Assembly (NCBI GenBank): GCA_021234535.1
Contig: CM037836.1
Span: 20,636,769-20,700,768 of the forward strand
DNA length: 64,000 bases
From: Stichopus chloronotus
Lineage: Eukaryota > Echinodermata > Holothuroidea > Aspidochirotida > Stichopodidae
Direction: 5' to 3'
The notes beneath the pieces were generated by a model. That model was not told the origin of the DNA. It did no database searches and worked only from the letters and a program-made list of their open reading frames with translations. This document shows positions 49,401 to 63,000 of this stretch, piece after piece (positions within the stretch are counted from its first letter, which is position 1; each line of letters opens with the position of its first letter). The position numbers were made by a program, and so were the translations under genes.

Positions 49401-50615
49401 AATGCAATATGTACACATAGAGGGAATAGATGTATACATCTGCAAGGCCACTAGTACTTCAACTGAGTGGGCCACGCTGAGGGGAAACAAGGAGGGCTTT
49501 CTAACTGGGTATGTTCGCCAAGATCACCCTCCCCTCATGCTGACTACGATGCCTGAATTGCTGTATTATTTTTTTTTTCAGTGTGTCGTTTAACTAACCT
49601 TCCACCTTTAATACAGACTAAAATCTTCCCAATTTCAATAAATTTTGCATCTCGAGTTCCCCACCCTCTCCTATTTTCCTTTCCTTGAAATATTATTGCC
49701 ATGCCAACAGTAACAAAGACTTTTTTAACACATGTATGTCTCTTTCTACAAAAAAAAAAAAAAACCACCGGAATTCCCCTGCAGTCTTCTTTTTTTTCAA
49801 CAGTTCCCATTTGTCATACATCTAGAATGTTCAAACAGATGTGTGGTCAATTGGCGTTACCCTTGCTTGCCTTGAAGAGCCTTTTATCGCATTCGGTAAC
49901 AATGGTAGAGTCCACAAGCGCACGTCACTACCTTCATTGTCTTTGTAATCACCCACAAAATTTAGAAATACGAAGTATATGCTTAGTCACGGTACACAAA
50001 GAGTAAAAATAAATACGTGATTACCCGGTAAGCTTGGAATCCGTCCCGGACCCACGTGAAGGACACCGGTAAATAAAATAAGAAGTCAGAGTTGGAGTCC
50101 CAAGATTGCACAATGTAAGTAGATAGAAATCACGACTATCCAAACATCGTTTGAACCTAACTCAGTGACGTTTCGCCATTTTGTCTTGTTTGCCTCTCCG
50201 GTAATCCAAACAAAATGCCTGCAAATTAGTCCTTGTTGTGATTTTCATGGAATGCACAATCAATTGTTTATCCCTGGCAAATGTTGACCTGTGGCAGTGT
50301 CTGATTGCTGATGCTTTGTTAGAGATGGCGGGCTCTTTTTCACCATTACCGGGTGAGCACCATTATATTTAGCCCCAGCTTGTATGTGAATCCTACATCG
50401 GTAATTGGCAAATATGAAAGTTTGTCAAAGGAAATGAGATAGAATGTGAGAACGGAAGGGTGGGGGGGGGGGGTGGCAGGGGTAGGGTAACGGGACGTTG
50501 GTTAGGCCGAAAAATTACCAGTGAGGTGAAGTTGATGATGTTTCGATTTTCTGAGTGAATTGTGTGTTGTGGCTGGTGATGGAACTCAAGTAAACGATGT
50601 GTTGAATAAAGAAGA

Positions 50616-51924
50616 AGAATCTCCAGGGATATACCGGGTTGGTTATTGAATTATTGTCATGTCGAACTTGCCCAAATCATCCATAAGTTATTTACACAGT
50701 GTTTCAAAAATGGTTATATACCAAATGATTGGAGGAAGAGTAAAATTATTCCCTTACCCAAAGTTTCTCGTCCATCTATGGATAAGGACTACCGTTCAAT
50801 TGCTCTTACGAGTGTCATCATGAAGTGCTTTGAAAAACTTATTCGTACTGAACTTTTAAATTGCATGCCTTCACTCGATAAGTATCAATTCGCATATCGT
50901 AGTAATAGATCAACTGTGGATGCATGCTTGACGTTGGATACTATATTACGTCAGCATGTGGACACCATTGGTAATTACGCCCGGGTTTGTTTTATGGACT
51001 TTTCATCCGCATTTAACACTATCTGTTGTTCACAGTTATTACATCTTGTAAGTCCTTATGTTAATTATAACATTGTTTCACTACTCTATCACGTTCTGTT
51101 TGATCGTACTCAGTATGTGCAATGTAATGGAGTTAAAAGTAATGTGTTAGTGACTAATACTGGGGTTCCACAAGGTTGTTGCCTATCCCCTTTACTGTTT
51201 GCAATCTACACAGACTCTCTGTCCTCACGTTATGATAATGTTTACGTTTTAAAATATGCAGATGACACAGCTATTATTGGGTTATGCAATGATAATTATC
51301 CGCAATGTATTGTTAACTCCAACTTTGTCATTGAAGAAACAATTGAGTGGTGTAACAGGCATTTCTTGTTTATTAATGGTACTTAGACTAAAGAAATGAT
51401 AGTTGATTTCCGTACAGTTCAGAATCATGATCCTCTTACTATTGATAATTGTGCCATTGAGGTTGTGTCTGATTTCAAATATCTTGGGCTTACTTTCAGT
51501 CATACACTTACTTGGAATACTCATATTGCAAACATGTTAGCAAAAGCCTGGCAGAGGCTTTACTGTATTAGGAAACTTGCTGCTTTTGGTCTAGTTTTTG
51601 ACAAACAACTTTGGCTTTTTCAGACAATGTTTTTTTTCTTTCATCGTTTATTGTGCTCCAGTGTGGTTATCCTCCTGTTTCAATGGTCAAATAGAACTCA
51701 TGAATAAGTATTTTAGGAAGTATACTCCAATTAATAGTGACTATATTGATCATGTTTGCTCCCAGTATGCATCTGACATTGTCTGTGATCCTGCCCATCC
51801 TCTGCACAGGTTTTACTCCAAGCCAAGGAGATTTTACACCCTGCCGGGTATCCGTACAGAACGTTTTAGGAATTCATTTTTACCCAGAAGTATTAAGCTT
51901 TTAAACTGTAATATTCAGAGATAA
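50616..51924 (+). pseudogene. Reverse transcriptase fragment of the LINE, disrupted
   Basis: The frame from about 50616 shows RT blocks in order: IPNDWRKSKIIPLPK, DYRSIALTS, the first catalytic aspartate in FMDFSSAFNTI (50991-51023), TGVPQGCCLSPLLF (51162-51203) and the catalytic YADD (51255-51266). A TAG at 51384-51386 interrupts it just after the palm. The same frame continues to a T8 run at 51630-51637, where the frame shifts; the C-terminal part then runs in another frame to a stop at 51922-51924. The endonuclease domain and RT N-terminus are absent. The copy cannot encode a working protein as it stands. Damage is light, suggesting a relatively young insertion. Confidence 0.85.
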
Positions 51925-52074
51925 TTTTTTTATCCACTCTATTAACAATTCATTTTATTTTTAGGCTTTTGTTTTGTATTAAACTTTTAAATAGTTTTAT
52001 ACGAGATGCTTGTTATCCATTTTATTATATTGTCATTTTATGATCATTATCAATAAATTTGAACTTGAACTTGA
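50616..52074 (+). mobile_element. 5'-truncated non-LTR retrotransposon (LINE)
   Basis: Homology begins abruptly inside the reverse transcriptase and runs to the 3' end, the usual result of incomplete target-primed reverse transcription. The 3' UTR (51925-52074) ends AATAAA then TTGAACTTGAACTTGA. Such short tandem ends, instead of poly(A), are typical of CR1/jockey-group elements. Clade is uncertain; the RT style (ALTSVIMKCFEKLI) suits the CR1/Rex/jockey assemblage. Confidence 0.85.
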
Positions 52075-55000
52075 CCCTGACATTTGAAATTACCCCTGCA
52101 ATTGAGGGGATGGAATGAGGGCGTTTTGTGTACATAAAGGTGTTGCATGCATGAGGGTATTTTTTTTTTTTTGCGTTATTTCTTTTCTTTTGCCTTTTTT
52201 AGCCTTCTTTTGCTTTTCTCCCTGTTTATCATTTTCTTTCCTCACTTCCTATGTTACTAGCCCGTTAAACTTGTTTGTTTATTCTAGCATCCTGTCTTCA
52301 TTTTACACTGCGCCTCTGATTTGTATTTGTGGAGGCAAACTTAGTAGAATGAAAAAATTGAAATGAAAAATTTGGGAGGTGGATGGACACCAGGGGTCTA
52401 TGTCATGTGGAATATTCCTTCATGTCACTGGTTAACTTGAACAAGACGTCCAGACGGAAGTTCATGGTCAAACCTAAACCCAGTCTGCTAGTAGTACTGC
52501 GTTCAAGAAGAAATCCAGAAATGGAGTAATCCTCCAAGTAGGTGTGGATATGTACTGTTTTGCAATGTACATACCGTACATACTATTACTATTACGAATA
52601 TATGCAGTCATAGCTGATGCATACATGTCCGTTGTGCGGCGAGCTAATGGTGATGAATGTAATGAACCGACTTTCACGGCGTAGACTTCACGTTGTAGGC
52701 ATGTTAAAAGGACTTCTTTGACAATTTGATTCGGAGATCATTGATTGGGGGGCTCATTGCAAATTCCGGTCTTGATTCCAAACAAAAACGAACGGTGTTT
52801 TCCCCGTGAAAAGCAGCGTATTATGTTATTACAAAGGAGGGGACAATGATCAAGCCAATCAACGGGGTGTGCTCAAGGTCTTTAGTTTCATTTTGAATGT
52901 CCGTCTATTTACTAAGGTGTATTCTCGGGCCACCCCAAACGTTTCCCTCTTTTGATTGCATGAAAAGAGCTGAGCCTCCTCTCATACACATGCAGCTCCC
53001 TGCTCTCATCAACCTTTGCGGTGAAATTTGTGTTGAATTCTTTGTGTCGTCCGGCTATATGAGGGGGGGTGGGGCTGTTTTCATGCATCGTGCTGTCACC
53101 ACGCAGTAAGCACACTAGACCGAATGCTCTGAGACGTTGGTCAAGGACAGGAATGTCCACTGACTCGGGGGGACAGAATCATAGCTGAGAGTCCTTCAAG
53201 CTATAGCCGCCCCATCATGAAACTTTGAACGGACATTAGTGTGACAAGTTAATTTAGAAGTGTACATTTTGTCATTTCATAATAACAAAGTGAGGCACAC
53301 TTGGATGACGAAGTGTATTCACACCATACCATATACTGGCATTACTGCGACAGTTTCTTTTCATAAGTGCATATTCTCCCCGACAGTGTAAATTCCACTT
53401 TTTTTTTGTTTTGTTATGTATTGCTGATGAGATGTTCAAACTTGAGCAACATAATATACAATCTTTACCAACTATACCAATATGCACACAAACTTTCTTG
53501 CAATTCAGAAAATTGATCACGTGGTATATCACAAGTGCCAAGCAGTGACACCATCACAGTGGGGAACCCCCCCCCCCGGCCCCTATCATATTTCACGAAA
53601 GAATAAATTTATTTGAAAACCAATTTAACTTACATTTGTAAGGGTTAGGTGTCTCAGGTGAAAAACAAACGGAGAAAAGTGGGCTCGGGAATCTGTGAGG
53701 TCTTTTCAGCCAAATATTTCCTTGGACGTTCCAAGTCAACCGGCGGCCGGGTGGAACTCCGCTTAGATGTTATATGAAGACCACAGTAGATTTTTTGCTC
53801 ACCTCGACCTTAAACTTGTTTTGTTTTTAAAGGTTAACGGGGTTTTTTTTTTCATTTATTGAGAAATTGCAGACATGAGATCCCTATTTCAAGACTTAGT
53901 ACATGCAGGGCAAACGGTAACTGTCGCTTCCGGCCATCAAGGGGGTTTGTCAAATCAAAAATTTACTTAGAATAATTCTCATTAGAATAGTCCTGCCGCT
54001 GTGCACGTGCAAAAAGGATTTCACCCCCCCCCCCCCCCACCAAGTCAGACCCCGTTGCTGATGATCCTGGACTCACGCCCTTGATATGGCATATCTAGAA
54101 ATAAAGCAATATCTATCCCCATCATGACCCTGGCGGGCTTCCTGTATACACCAGATCCGATGTATTTTAACACTATTTGAGATTTCACTCTATAAGAGCG
54201 AGATCCAGAGACTGCGGACTAAGTCAGTGAGGAACATGAACATGTCTTGGAGCTACCCTCTCTCCCCTCCAACCAGAGTTGTATCCAAGTCACTCTTTTT
54301 TTACCTGGCACGTCAAGTCAACTGCACCCATTTTAGCGACTCGAGTCTGGAGTCATTACTCGAGCCACTGTGTTATTTCAATGAGGGAAAATCGGAGAAA
54401 ACGTTTCAATAAAGTCAGACAGTTTTGCAAGCTGTGTACTCGAATCATGACTTGATTATATCTCAGCCTCCAAAACGTTTGCACTCTACACATGTTACAA
54501 AAGTTCTCTGAATGGCGAATGACGTACGGTAAGACTTGAAGAGAGGCTTAGAAAGAATTGGCCGGGTTATAATCAAAATATTCTCCTGAAGTCCATAATA
54601 ATATGAAACTACATGTCAACAACTTTTCAATCTGCTCGGAGGCTCCTTGTATAGGCTACATCCGGGGTCGTTTGAAACCGTGTAAATTTATGAATAGGCC
54701 GAAGGAGCCTATATGGAAGTCGCCCAGAAGAAAAAGACAACAAAACTACATGTGCGACTTTCATGCCATCATTCCTGAGGGATTAAGAATTATTCATGAG
54801 ACTTTTTCTAACGTTATTTATAGTCATACGTGTGACTATTTCAAAATCTTCGTAGACCACGTGGGTGCCACCTTTAAAAGAGAATGGCTTCAATGGTCAT
54901 TACTTAATATTCTCCGTTTGTGACATGTAGTTGGGGATGGAATGGAATATTCTTTCAACAGTTGGGAGAGTTGAATTTGTGCTCCTTACGCAACAGGGGT

Positions 55001-58000
55001 TATATTATACTACAGAGGAAGCAATGAATTCTAACTTTTGGAGGATGTTCAGTGAGAGTCCAGATCTCTCTCTCTCTGTGCACTCTACTCTTGAAAATTA
55101 TACCCTAACTTAACCGTGACGGTCATTATACAAAGCATGATAAGGAGAAATTTACACATGGAGCCAAATTCTCTCTTTTCAAACATTTGTCAACTGAAAC
55201 GTGGTTTAAATCCAAGGCTTTTAAACTGTGTTTTCTGTAAGTTTCATAATGACGTTTTTTACTCACGGCAATTTGAGCTGTTAAGTCAGACTTCTTAATC
55301 ACAATCTCTGCTCCAGGCACATTCCCTACCTATTTGTTGAAAAAGGGACTTTACAGAAAGTTTACATATTACAGTCGTTCCCACAACTATCTACGATCTT
55401 GTTTGCAACAGCCTTAGATACATAAATACGACTGCATGTTAGGGCGTCGATTACGTCATAACCGGGAACTATTGACCTCCATGCTGCTGATCTCAAAGAC
55501 ATATCCTTGCTACTTCATGAGTGACTCCATGATGATGTGATACCGTCATGATCATGAAGAGCCATTGAAAAAAAAATTCAACATTAAAGCGAGAATGTTC
55601 AAACAACAAGTTAAGCCGTTTTTTTCTATCCTTTTTTTTACAACTCAAAGTATTTCTCATTTGAAGAAAGGCTGGAGCTAGTCTGGTGAAGTAAGATCTC
55701 GAGTTGTATCAGTGTTGCAAAATGTTATTGTAACACCGTCAAATTACTGCAAAAAAAAAGAGTTTTCTTTCCAGACTCTGTGAATTTCTCTCTGATTATT
55801 TCAATCGTATTCCCTGTTAGTTTGCTTAACGCCGGTAATGAATCAAATTCTCTAATTTCTTCTCACTGTTCTTTGTCTTAAGCGTCTCCCAAGTCATTTT
55901 GGGTGTCCATAACAAGCGTATCCGTTGCAGACAAACTAGTGTGTGCATGAGCTTATGTGTTTACATGTGTTTCTATGACGCCTGCTTGTCAAGTACGGCA
56001 TTTTAACGAGGAACTTGAGTTTGTCCTAAAGTCATATTTGCCATATAGGTGCAACGCATTGATTTCAATCGAGGAACCTATAATGATTTTATGGGGGTCG
56101 AGTATTATTTGAAGTCGACAGAGGTTAAATTACAATACCATGTAAACATAACGATATCTGTACACATTGTAAAACGACAGGATGATCTTAAAGAGAAAAA
56201 CGACGATGTATCATGTATCTACAGATACTCGTTTTAATTATCAGATTTGTTTAAAACAAACGCTTTAGGACTATTTTCCTCTAACTGGGCTGCCTTGACT
56301 TAACTTAGGCATATCTTTGTCATGCAGGCGCACATTGGTTACAAGAACCCATTTGTTTTTCATAGAGTTCACCTGGTTTGTTGAGTTTACATGGAAAAAG
56401 AAAATTGCAAAAACCTACTTGTAGTTGTAAACACAATAAAATGGTCACTTGAAGTTAGTGGTCAAAATTATAAAACCTTGTGAGACAATATGTCCTGAAG
56501 CGAATCGACTTAAATTGATGTTGTATGATTAGTACTCAAGTGTTCAACATTAAAGGCTGTAATGCATCACCCCAGACAGTTTCAATTCTCCCAACCACCT
56601 ACCTCTAGTCCCTCTCTCAGCCTGTCTTAAATTCCTCCACATGTGTAATCAAAACAATGGATCCCTGTGTACGCTGTGTAATACGAGCTGCTCTGCATCT
56701 TTCGAATTTGCTGGCAATCTAAGAGTACTGTAACCAGTTGAGAATTTTCCTTTCAGGGAGGTGAAAATATGGCTTAGGGTGATGCAATATACAGCCTTTA
56801 AGTAAAATATGTGTATCGTAAATGGCTTTTTCAATCTTCCTTGAACAAAGCTGCTGACAGAGCTGTTCAAAATCGTGAGTTAAATGTAATTATTGCTTGA
56901 TTAAAAGTTGATTAAGAGACTTTGGGGTAGGACGAAATCAGTTAACTGTTGTAAAAGTACATACCGGACATGTGGGGAGAGATTTCATGTAAATGTAGTA
57001 TTGTTATTATTAGTAAACACTAAAAGAGATTGTGTTCAAATTTATGCTCAGTGGCCTGATTAATCACGTATATGATAATAAATGTACTTTTCTGTCGCAA
57101 GATGAAAAATAATGTGAAACAGAGGTTACTTTTGCGCAGAGTATAGTTTTGTAGTGCCCTACTATCTGGGTATGAATCTGGTTGCGTAGTAACTGATTCA
57201 AGGCTACCTGGCAATGTTGGAACCTCCAGCGTGGATGAAGTATACCAGGCTCGGACACGCTACACATGCTTATTGCTTTCTTTTCGAAGTCAAACTCATT
57301 TTACTGCCAAAGGGGTAACTTTTTGTTTAAAAGCACGGGCAACACTTCAAGAAGGTAGCCATGTTGAACAGATGTCAATTTGCAACGTTTGTCATCATGT
57401 AACCCAAGGTCTTTGCCTTTTCGTACTAACTGTGATTAGCCAGGTGGTGCTGCTTACATTGACTCAAAACCCATCATCATCAAAATAAGGCGATAGAAAT
57501 CGATCTTAAATTTGTTTCCTTGTTGATAATGTTTTTCGTCTATGAACAAGCAGAGTGCCAAATCACATTTGGATTACAGTACAAACTTTATGCACTCAAC
57601 TCGAAGGCAAACAGGAAGACTAAAGATTTAACGTGTTTTCCCTCTATCCGAAACACTCGAAGACAAGATGAACTTTACAATTTAGTCCACGACAGCGGTG
57701 TATTTCACGACACCCAGTAGTGTGTTCAATCGATGGTTCAACGGTTCGACCAGGGAAAACTCGACGAAGAACATAAAAAAAGTAGCAAAATCATTAAGGA
57801 GAGGGAGAGCGGGCGTCTGACAACAACGCTTTCTCTATGATTCACGTCTACAATCCCTTTTGAGGTCGTGTTTTGTTTTTGCTTTGTTTTGGGGGTGGGA
57901 TGGAGGTTCTTTCTATTTAATTTTAAACTCTATTGATCTAACTCTGTTATCATTTGCAACCTTTATGCTTTCCACTGCAAAGCTATATACAATATATATA

Positions 58001-60784
58001 AAAGTCTTTTCTTGCACTTACGGTCGTTGTTCTTTAAATTAACGTGACTAAGTTCACTACTAGAAGGCTGGAGCTACCATACGGAAGACAGTGACAACTT
58101 ATTGACATGCAATAAGCGACTTTTTTATGGAAACTATTCTTCTTGCTTGTGTCGCACAAGCTATCTATAACTTTCAAAGAATTATGAAGTTGTAATGAGG
58201 ACGTTCGGTGAAGTAGTTATAGGAATACAGCCAATAAACAATAGGATGAAAAAATAAATAAGATCAAAATTAATTTCACATCAACACTGGAAATTAATGA
58301 CTCTTGAGAACTAAACGGGCAAACTTAAAATGCAGCTGTAAATATGCTGCATTCATTTTGGGTGCATGTGATCATTGAATATTCCATTTATCGTGTAATA
58401 ATCTTTCATTATTGGTTTAATATACGGTTCAGAACCGCATATCTTTACAATAGCGATCAAAACTGGCTTTCGGATTGAGACCGGCGTTCATATCAGTCAG
58501 TCCTGCTGACTGGTGACTGGGAAGAGCTCAACCTGGTACCGATACTCACTGAGACCTCTAACCTTTTCATGTTTCAACCTTAACATTTTAATCCCCCTGA
58601 CCTAGCGAAACTACGTTTAGCAAACTCACAGTCTTTTTTTTTTTTCATCCAGTAAAATAGGCTATGTTGACCTTCATATTTTAGCCTTTGTAAGAGTTTA
58701 TATTGTGACACTACAGTGGGTTTGCCAAAACAAGCCCACTGGAACCGTTTGATAACAATTGTTCTTTTCTTTTACCGTAAGAACCTGTACCGTATTCATT
58801 AAATTACCTTATACGCACAGTGCAGTCTGCAATACTTTGAAAAAAGTTCAGTAAACAAAACTAGTAGGAACTGTGTCGGAACCGACGCGCTTGACTGAGC
58901 CGGAAAAGAGCAGCAACACCGCTGCCCCCACCCCCGTGTTTTTCTTGGTTTGGTGTATCTTAGAGCCTGTTTCTCATATAACTCACAAATTGAAGAACCC
59001 TTCTTTATAGTTCCAGTGCACCGCTAATAGACGGGCTTCGCATTTGGTGACTACACACGATTGTAGATGGGAACTTTAAATGTCTGCGGTTGTTATTGTG
59101 CCCATGAGTTGACTGAATAACCTTCGTGTTCTAGCAGGAATGACCACCATTCGAAATTAAGACCCTTGTATACAGATGGAAATTACGACCCTTCCGAGAA
59201 CCATCCCTATATATCTCAGTTCAAAACAACGACCCGATCCCTGTTATACAGCTCTGTCTATATGGCCCTGACGATTTCAAGGGACACTGCAGGCTGAGTA
59301 TAAACAGTTAACACAGTATAGGTAGAACTTAGGCACTGAGTCATGGCACTGCATGAACATCGGTTCTGCCAGCTGTGGGTATGAGATTCACTAAGAAGAC
59401 ATTCTGTTTTTCTTTAATTGCCACCAACCTCAACAACATCATACATTCGATGTTTAATAATCGATGAACGCAAATAAATTTCAATTGACGAAGCACTATT
59501 TTCGGCGAATAAATTTCGGAATTACTTTTTTGGTCCCTGCGTGGTTGTCCTTACCGTTACGCTCGGGCTACGGTTATCATGAGTGACTAATTTCGCGCTC
59601 AGGCGATAATTTTTCGAATACTTGACTATCATCTAGACACAAACACTAGTGCAACTATTTCTGTCTCCATGTTATATTACAATCTCAGTACACTGTGTAA
59701 CACGTTTTCTTTTTTTGTTCCCCTGCCCAGAGAGTAAAATGCTCACACCGTGACCAATGAACATTGTTTCGATTATTCAGTGTTTAAGTTTCTGTAGATC
59801 TGTTGCTAAAGTAACTTCCTCCTCCAATGCCAGCCCTTATGTCGAATAGTGAAATACGGGTAGAGTTTTACATTGGCTAACGTATCAGAGCCACTGGTCA
59901 CGTACTAACAAAAGTTTCCAACATGATGTGCAACAAATTGTTTTACTGGGCCAATAGACACCGTTTATGGGGAAAACCTGCCTAAAATACTGTTTGTTAC
60001 GTATGGATTACCCTTATTAATTTTTCAAGTATTAATTTTGTATGGCAATATGTCACTTTTTGGGCCTTCACTAATCTTCCTACTTATTTCGTTTGATGTT
60101 CTTTCCCAAGGTTGTTGAAGCCTAATCAACTTCCATGAATATCATGTTTCGATTTTTCGTACGCTGATTCAGTCTTTATTCTCCATGGAAAATATAATGA
60201 AAAATAATATGAAATGAAAATGCCTAGGCTACAACAACGAAAGTGAAGTATGCATCGACAATGTAAGGCCAGACAATTTTTAGAGGGCAGCATTTACAAA
60301 TCCATGCCAGAGTCGTATATACGTCTCCAATCCCTGCCACAGCCTTACCCGCCAAAGGTTGTGCCTTGTGACATGCATCTAGAAGAGAATTGGCCTCATT
60401 CAGGAGTTCCAAAGTAAAGACCTGAGTGAAAATCCGTTGAAATTGTGCTTATGTCTATTGTCGTTTTTGAGATATGAATTTTCGGAAGTTTGATAAAAAG
60501 GCAAAACAGATGAAGTGGAGCGCTGCACAGAGTCATTATTCCTTTTGTTATACATATGTCTTTTGCCACTTAATTAATTAATTAGGCTGAGTTTCACAAT
60601 GGAAAGTGACATCGATACTTTTGACGCTGAAAATACATGCTTGCAATAAAAAAAGCTCTCTGTGCATACGAAATTCTCAAATGTCCTTGAAATAAAAGTT
60701 AAGTAATCAAAAGATTTACATAAGTCATATCATAGATCTACCTCTCTATATCACAAAGTTGCATACTTAGACAATGTTTACTCA
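52075..60784. other. Intergenic, mostly unassigned
   Basis: Only MITE B (56550-56801) and poly(C) tracts near 53567 and 54026 stand out. Open frames up to about 100 codons (for example 54603-54923) have no recognisable motifs. Confidence 0.55.
56550..56801 (-). mobile_element. MITE family B, copy 3, inverted
   Basis: Reverse orientation relative to 5342-5600. TTAA lies at 56550-56553 and 56798-56801, with ends AGGCTGTAATGCATCACCC and GGGTGATGCAATATACAGCCT. The inner blocks (ATCCCTGTGTACGCTGTGTA, TCTTTCGAATTTGCTG) match closely. Confidence 0.78.
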
Positions 60785-61640
60785 TTTTTTTTTCATCCAT
60801 ATTTTATTTCAACTTTTGCTCATTTTGCATTAATATGACTGATACAAAACAAAAATCTTCCATTTTCTTAAACATAAACAGAAAATCTTGAAGCACAAAC
60901 TGAAGACATGGATTACAACTAAAAAATATTACAAAATGTATCCTTCAATTCATCATAGGTGAAGTATCTTTTACTGACATTTTTCATTGAAATATGCCTC
61001 TCGACCTCCAAAGCAAATTTCAATTTATGTTCAAATTCATATAAAGTTGGCAGTTTGTTATTTTGCTTACATTGAAAAATGAAATATTTCAAATCATAAA
61101 TCAAGAAGTTGTAGGGATGCTTAAGCAACTGATTGAAACCAAAGAAGACATCTTCTTTCGAAACAACAAAACATGTCTACCAAGAAACATACTCTCAGCA
61201 TCCAACAAAAAGGAGGAGACAATACGGCAGTTCAAAAATAAATGCTCAAAAGTCTCATCATGAATTTATTAAAAGAACATAATGGACTCACAGTTCGATT
61301 CATGAGATTTAAGCGACTATTGATACCCAAAATGCTATGTAAAAAACGAAACTGAAAGTACTGTAACTTAACACCCCTCACCGTAAACAAGACATTAGAA
61401 AAAAAATATTTGACCATTTACCCTTATCAAAGATATAATTCCATTTTTGTAAAGCTGTTGGAGGGCTAAAACTTTCTTTGACTATACAACCATACGCCCA
61501 TTGTGAGACTGGCACTTTTCTGACTGAGCAACCTATTAAGTAAATCCTCGTTATGATTAAAAGAATGGTCTGCTTTATTAAAGTTTTGCTTCCACAAAAT
61601 GTTCCACCAACGTTTATTCATGATACAGATGTGAAACACT
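60785..61640 (-). mobile_element. Decayed LINE 3' end, L1/Tx1-like
   Basis: The - strand shows the far C-terminal part of a LINE ORF2 in several frames. A block LQYFQFRFLHSILGIN near 61340 leads to a cysteine motif around SPLCSFN and is followed after a frameshift by an H-L-F type end. Then comes LIYDLKYFIFQC and YEFEHKLKFALEVERHI, ending at the stop near 60919. Upstream, RWWNILWKQNF and QKWNYIF lie in other frames. AATAAA (60803-60808 on the complement) and A9 (60785-60793) mark the 3' end. Several frameshifts and stops show it is old. Confidence 0.7.
60919..61128 (-). pseudogene. C-terminal fragment of LINE ORF2
   Basis: The last uninterrupted stretch of the L1/Tx1-like relic, about 69 codons to the stop at 60919-60921. 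The pattern of an aliphatic/aromatic helix (LIYDLKYFIFQCKQNNK) followed by a charged helix (KLKFALEVERHIS) is common to the tails of this LINE group. Reading frame continuity with the upstream blocks is lost. Not a host gene. Confidence 0.6.
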
Positions 61641-62034
61641 TATTTGCCTTTACATTTGTCAATCTTTGATGGATTGTGATGGAATTTATGGCGGTGTGTG
61701 GCTTTGTTACCTACTTGTCAATATTACTTAATTCAACTACTTGGTCAATACTATGCTACTAATTTCAAAGTTTTAATACACCTGTAACGCCACCCCCGAC
61801 GTGGGTTCCTATGGGGGATAGACCGGGCAGGGGGAGAAATAAAGGGGTGGCTAGGGCGCGCCCAGAAACAACACAGGCTAAACAGGAAGCAAAGAAGGTA
61901 GATACGTTTCACTTTAATATAATTGGTGTGCTGTCTTGCAGTTATTGTAATCAATTAATGTACAATCAGATTAGAATCGATATGATATAATTAATTATCA
62001 AATGAAACAATATAGTGCGGCATCCACGGCAGCA

Positions 62035-62510
62035 ATCCCCTCGTTCACAAGCGCTGGCGTCGGGTTGGGTAGCGGTTGTCCAACGTCTGGGACAGCAATC
62101 CCCCTCGTCCACTAGCGCTGGCGTCTAGCTGTGCACTGGTTGTCCAATATCTGGGACAGCAATCCCCTCGTCCACAAGCGCTGGCGTCTGGCTGTGCACT
62201 GGTTGTCCAATTTCTGGGACAGCAATCCCCTCGTCCACAAGCGCTGGCGTCTAGCTGTGCACTGGTTGTCCAATATCTGGGACAGTAATCCCCTCGTCCA
62301 CAAGCGCTGGCGTCTGGCTGGGCACCGGTTGTCCAACGTCTGGGACAGTAATTCCCTCGTCCACAAGCGCTGGCGTCTAGTTGTGCACCGGTTGTCCAAT
62401 ATCTGGGACAGCAATCCCCCTCGTCCACAAGCGCTGGCGTCTAGCTGTGCACTGGTTGTCCAATATCTGGGACAGCAATCCCCTCGTCCACAAGCGCTGG
62501 CGTCTATGTC
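62035..62510. repeat. 63-bp tandem array inside the LTR
   Basis: GCGCTGGCGTC recurs at 62051, 62115, 62178, 62241, 62304, 62367, 62431 and 62494: eight copies at 63 bp, two of them with one extra C. Units contain TGGTTGTCCAATATCTGGGA and CCCCTCGTCCACAA. At 21 codons the period keeps frames open on both strands. The array abuts the 51-bp array but the units are unrelated. Confidence 0.93.
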
Positions 62511-63000
62511 CTGTCCTACGGATAGACGGTGCCGCCTACACTAAACAAATTTGTCCGCTTACGATATACCAACGGCCCCTCCTATCGATGGACCGCACCC
62601 GCTCACAGTATACAAACGGCCACCCTGCAAACTAATCGAATAAATTGTGCCCGCTTGTAATAAACAAATGGCCAACCGCAAGTCCTATGGATAGAGTGTC
62701 GTCGCTAACGATAAACAAATGGCCGACCGCAATTCCTAGGGAAATACTGTGTCCGCTTACAATAAACAAAGGGTCGACCGCGAGTCCTATCGATACACTG
62801 TGCCCGCTTACAATAAACACAGGGCCGACCGAAAGTCCTATCGATACACTGTGCCCGCTTACAATAAACAAAGGGCCGACCGAAAGTCCTATCGATACAC
62901 TGTGCCCGCTTACAATAAACAAAGGGTCGACCGCGAGTCCTATCGATACACTGTGCCCGCTTACAATAAACAAATGGCCAACAGCAAGTCCTATCGATTA
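62510..63000. repeat. 51-bp tandem array inside the LTR
   Basis: AATAAAC-type landmarks recur at 62659, 62710, 62761, 62812, 62863, 62914 and 62965, exactly 51 bp apart, with degenerate units before 62659. A typical unit contains CGACCGMRAGTCCTATCGAT and ACTGTGCCCGCTTACAATAA. The unit is 17 codons, so long repetitive open frames appear on both strands. I do not call these genes. Confidence 0.92.

Larger units (their letters stand above)
43256..50615. other. Downstream of DUOXA, mostly unassigned
   Basis: Apart from the inverted-repeat element at 45410-45634 and repeat D at 49060-49400, no gene or element is recognised. G runs occur near 45540 and 50461. Another AATAAA near 44488 could serve a longer DUOXA 3' UTR. 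Confidence 0.55.
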
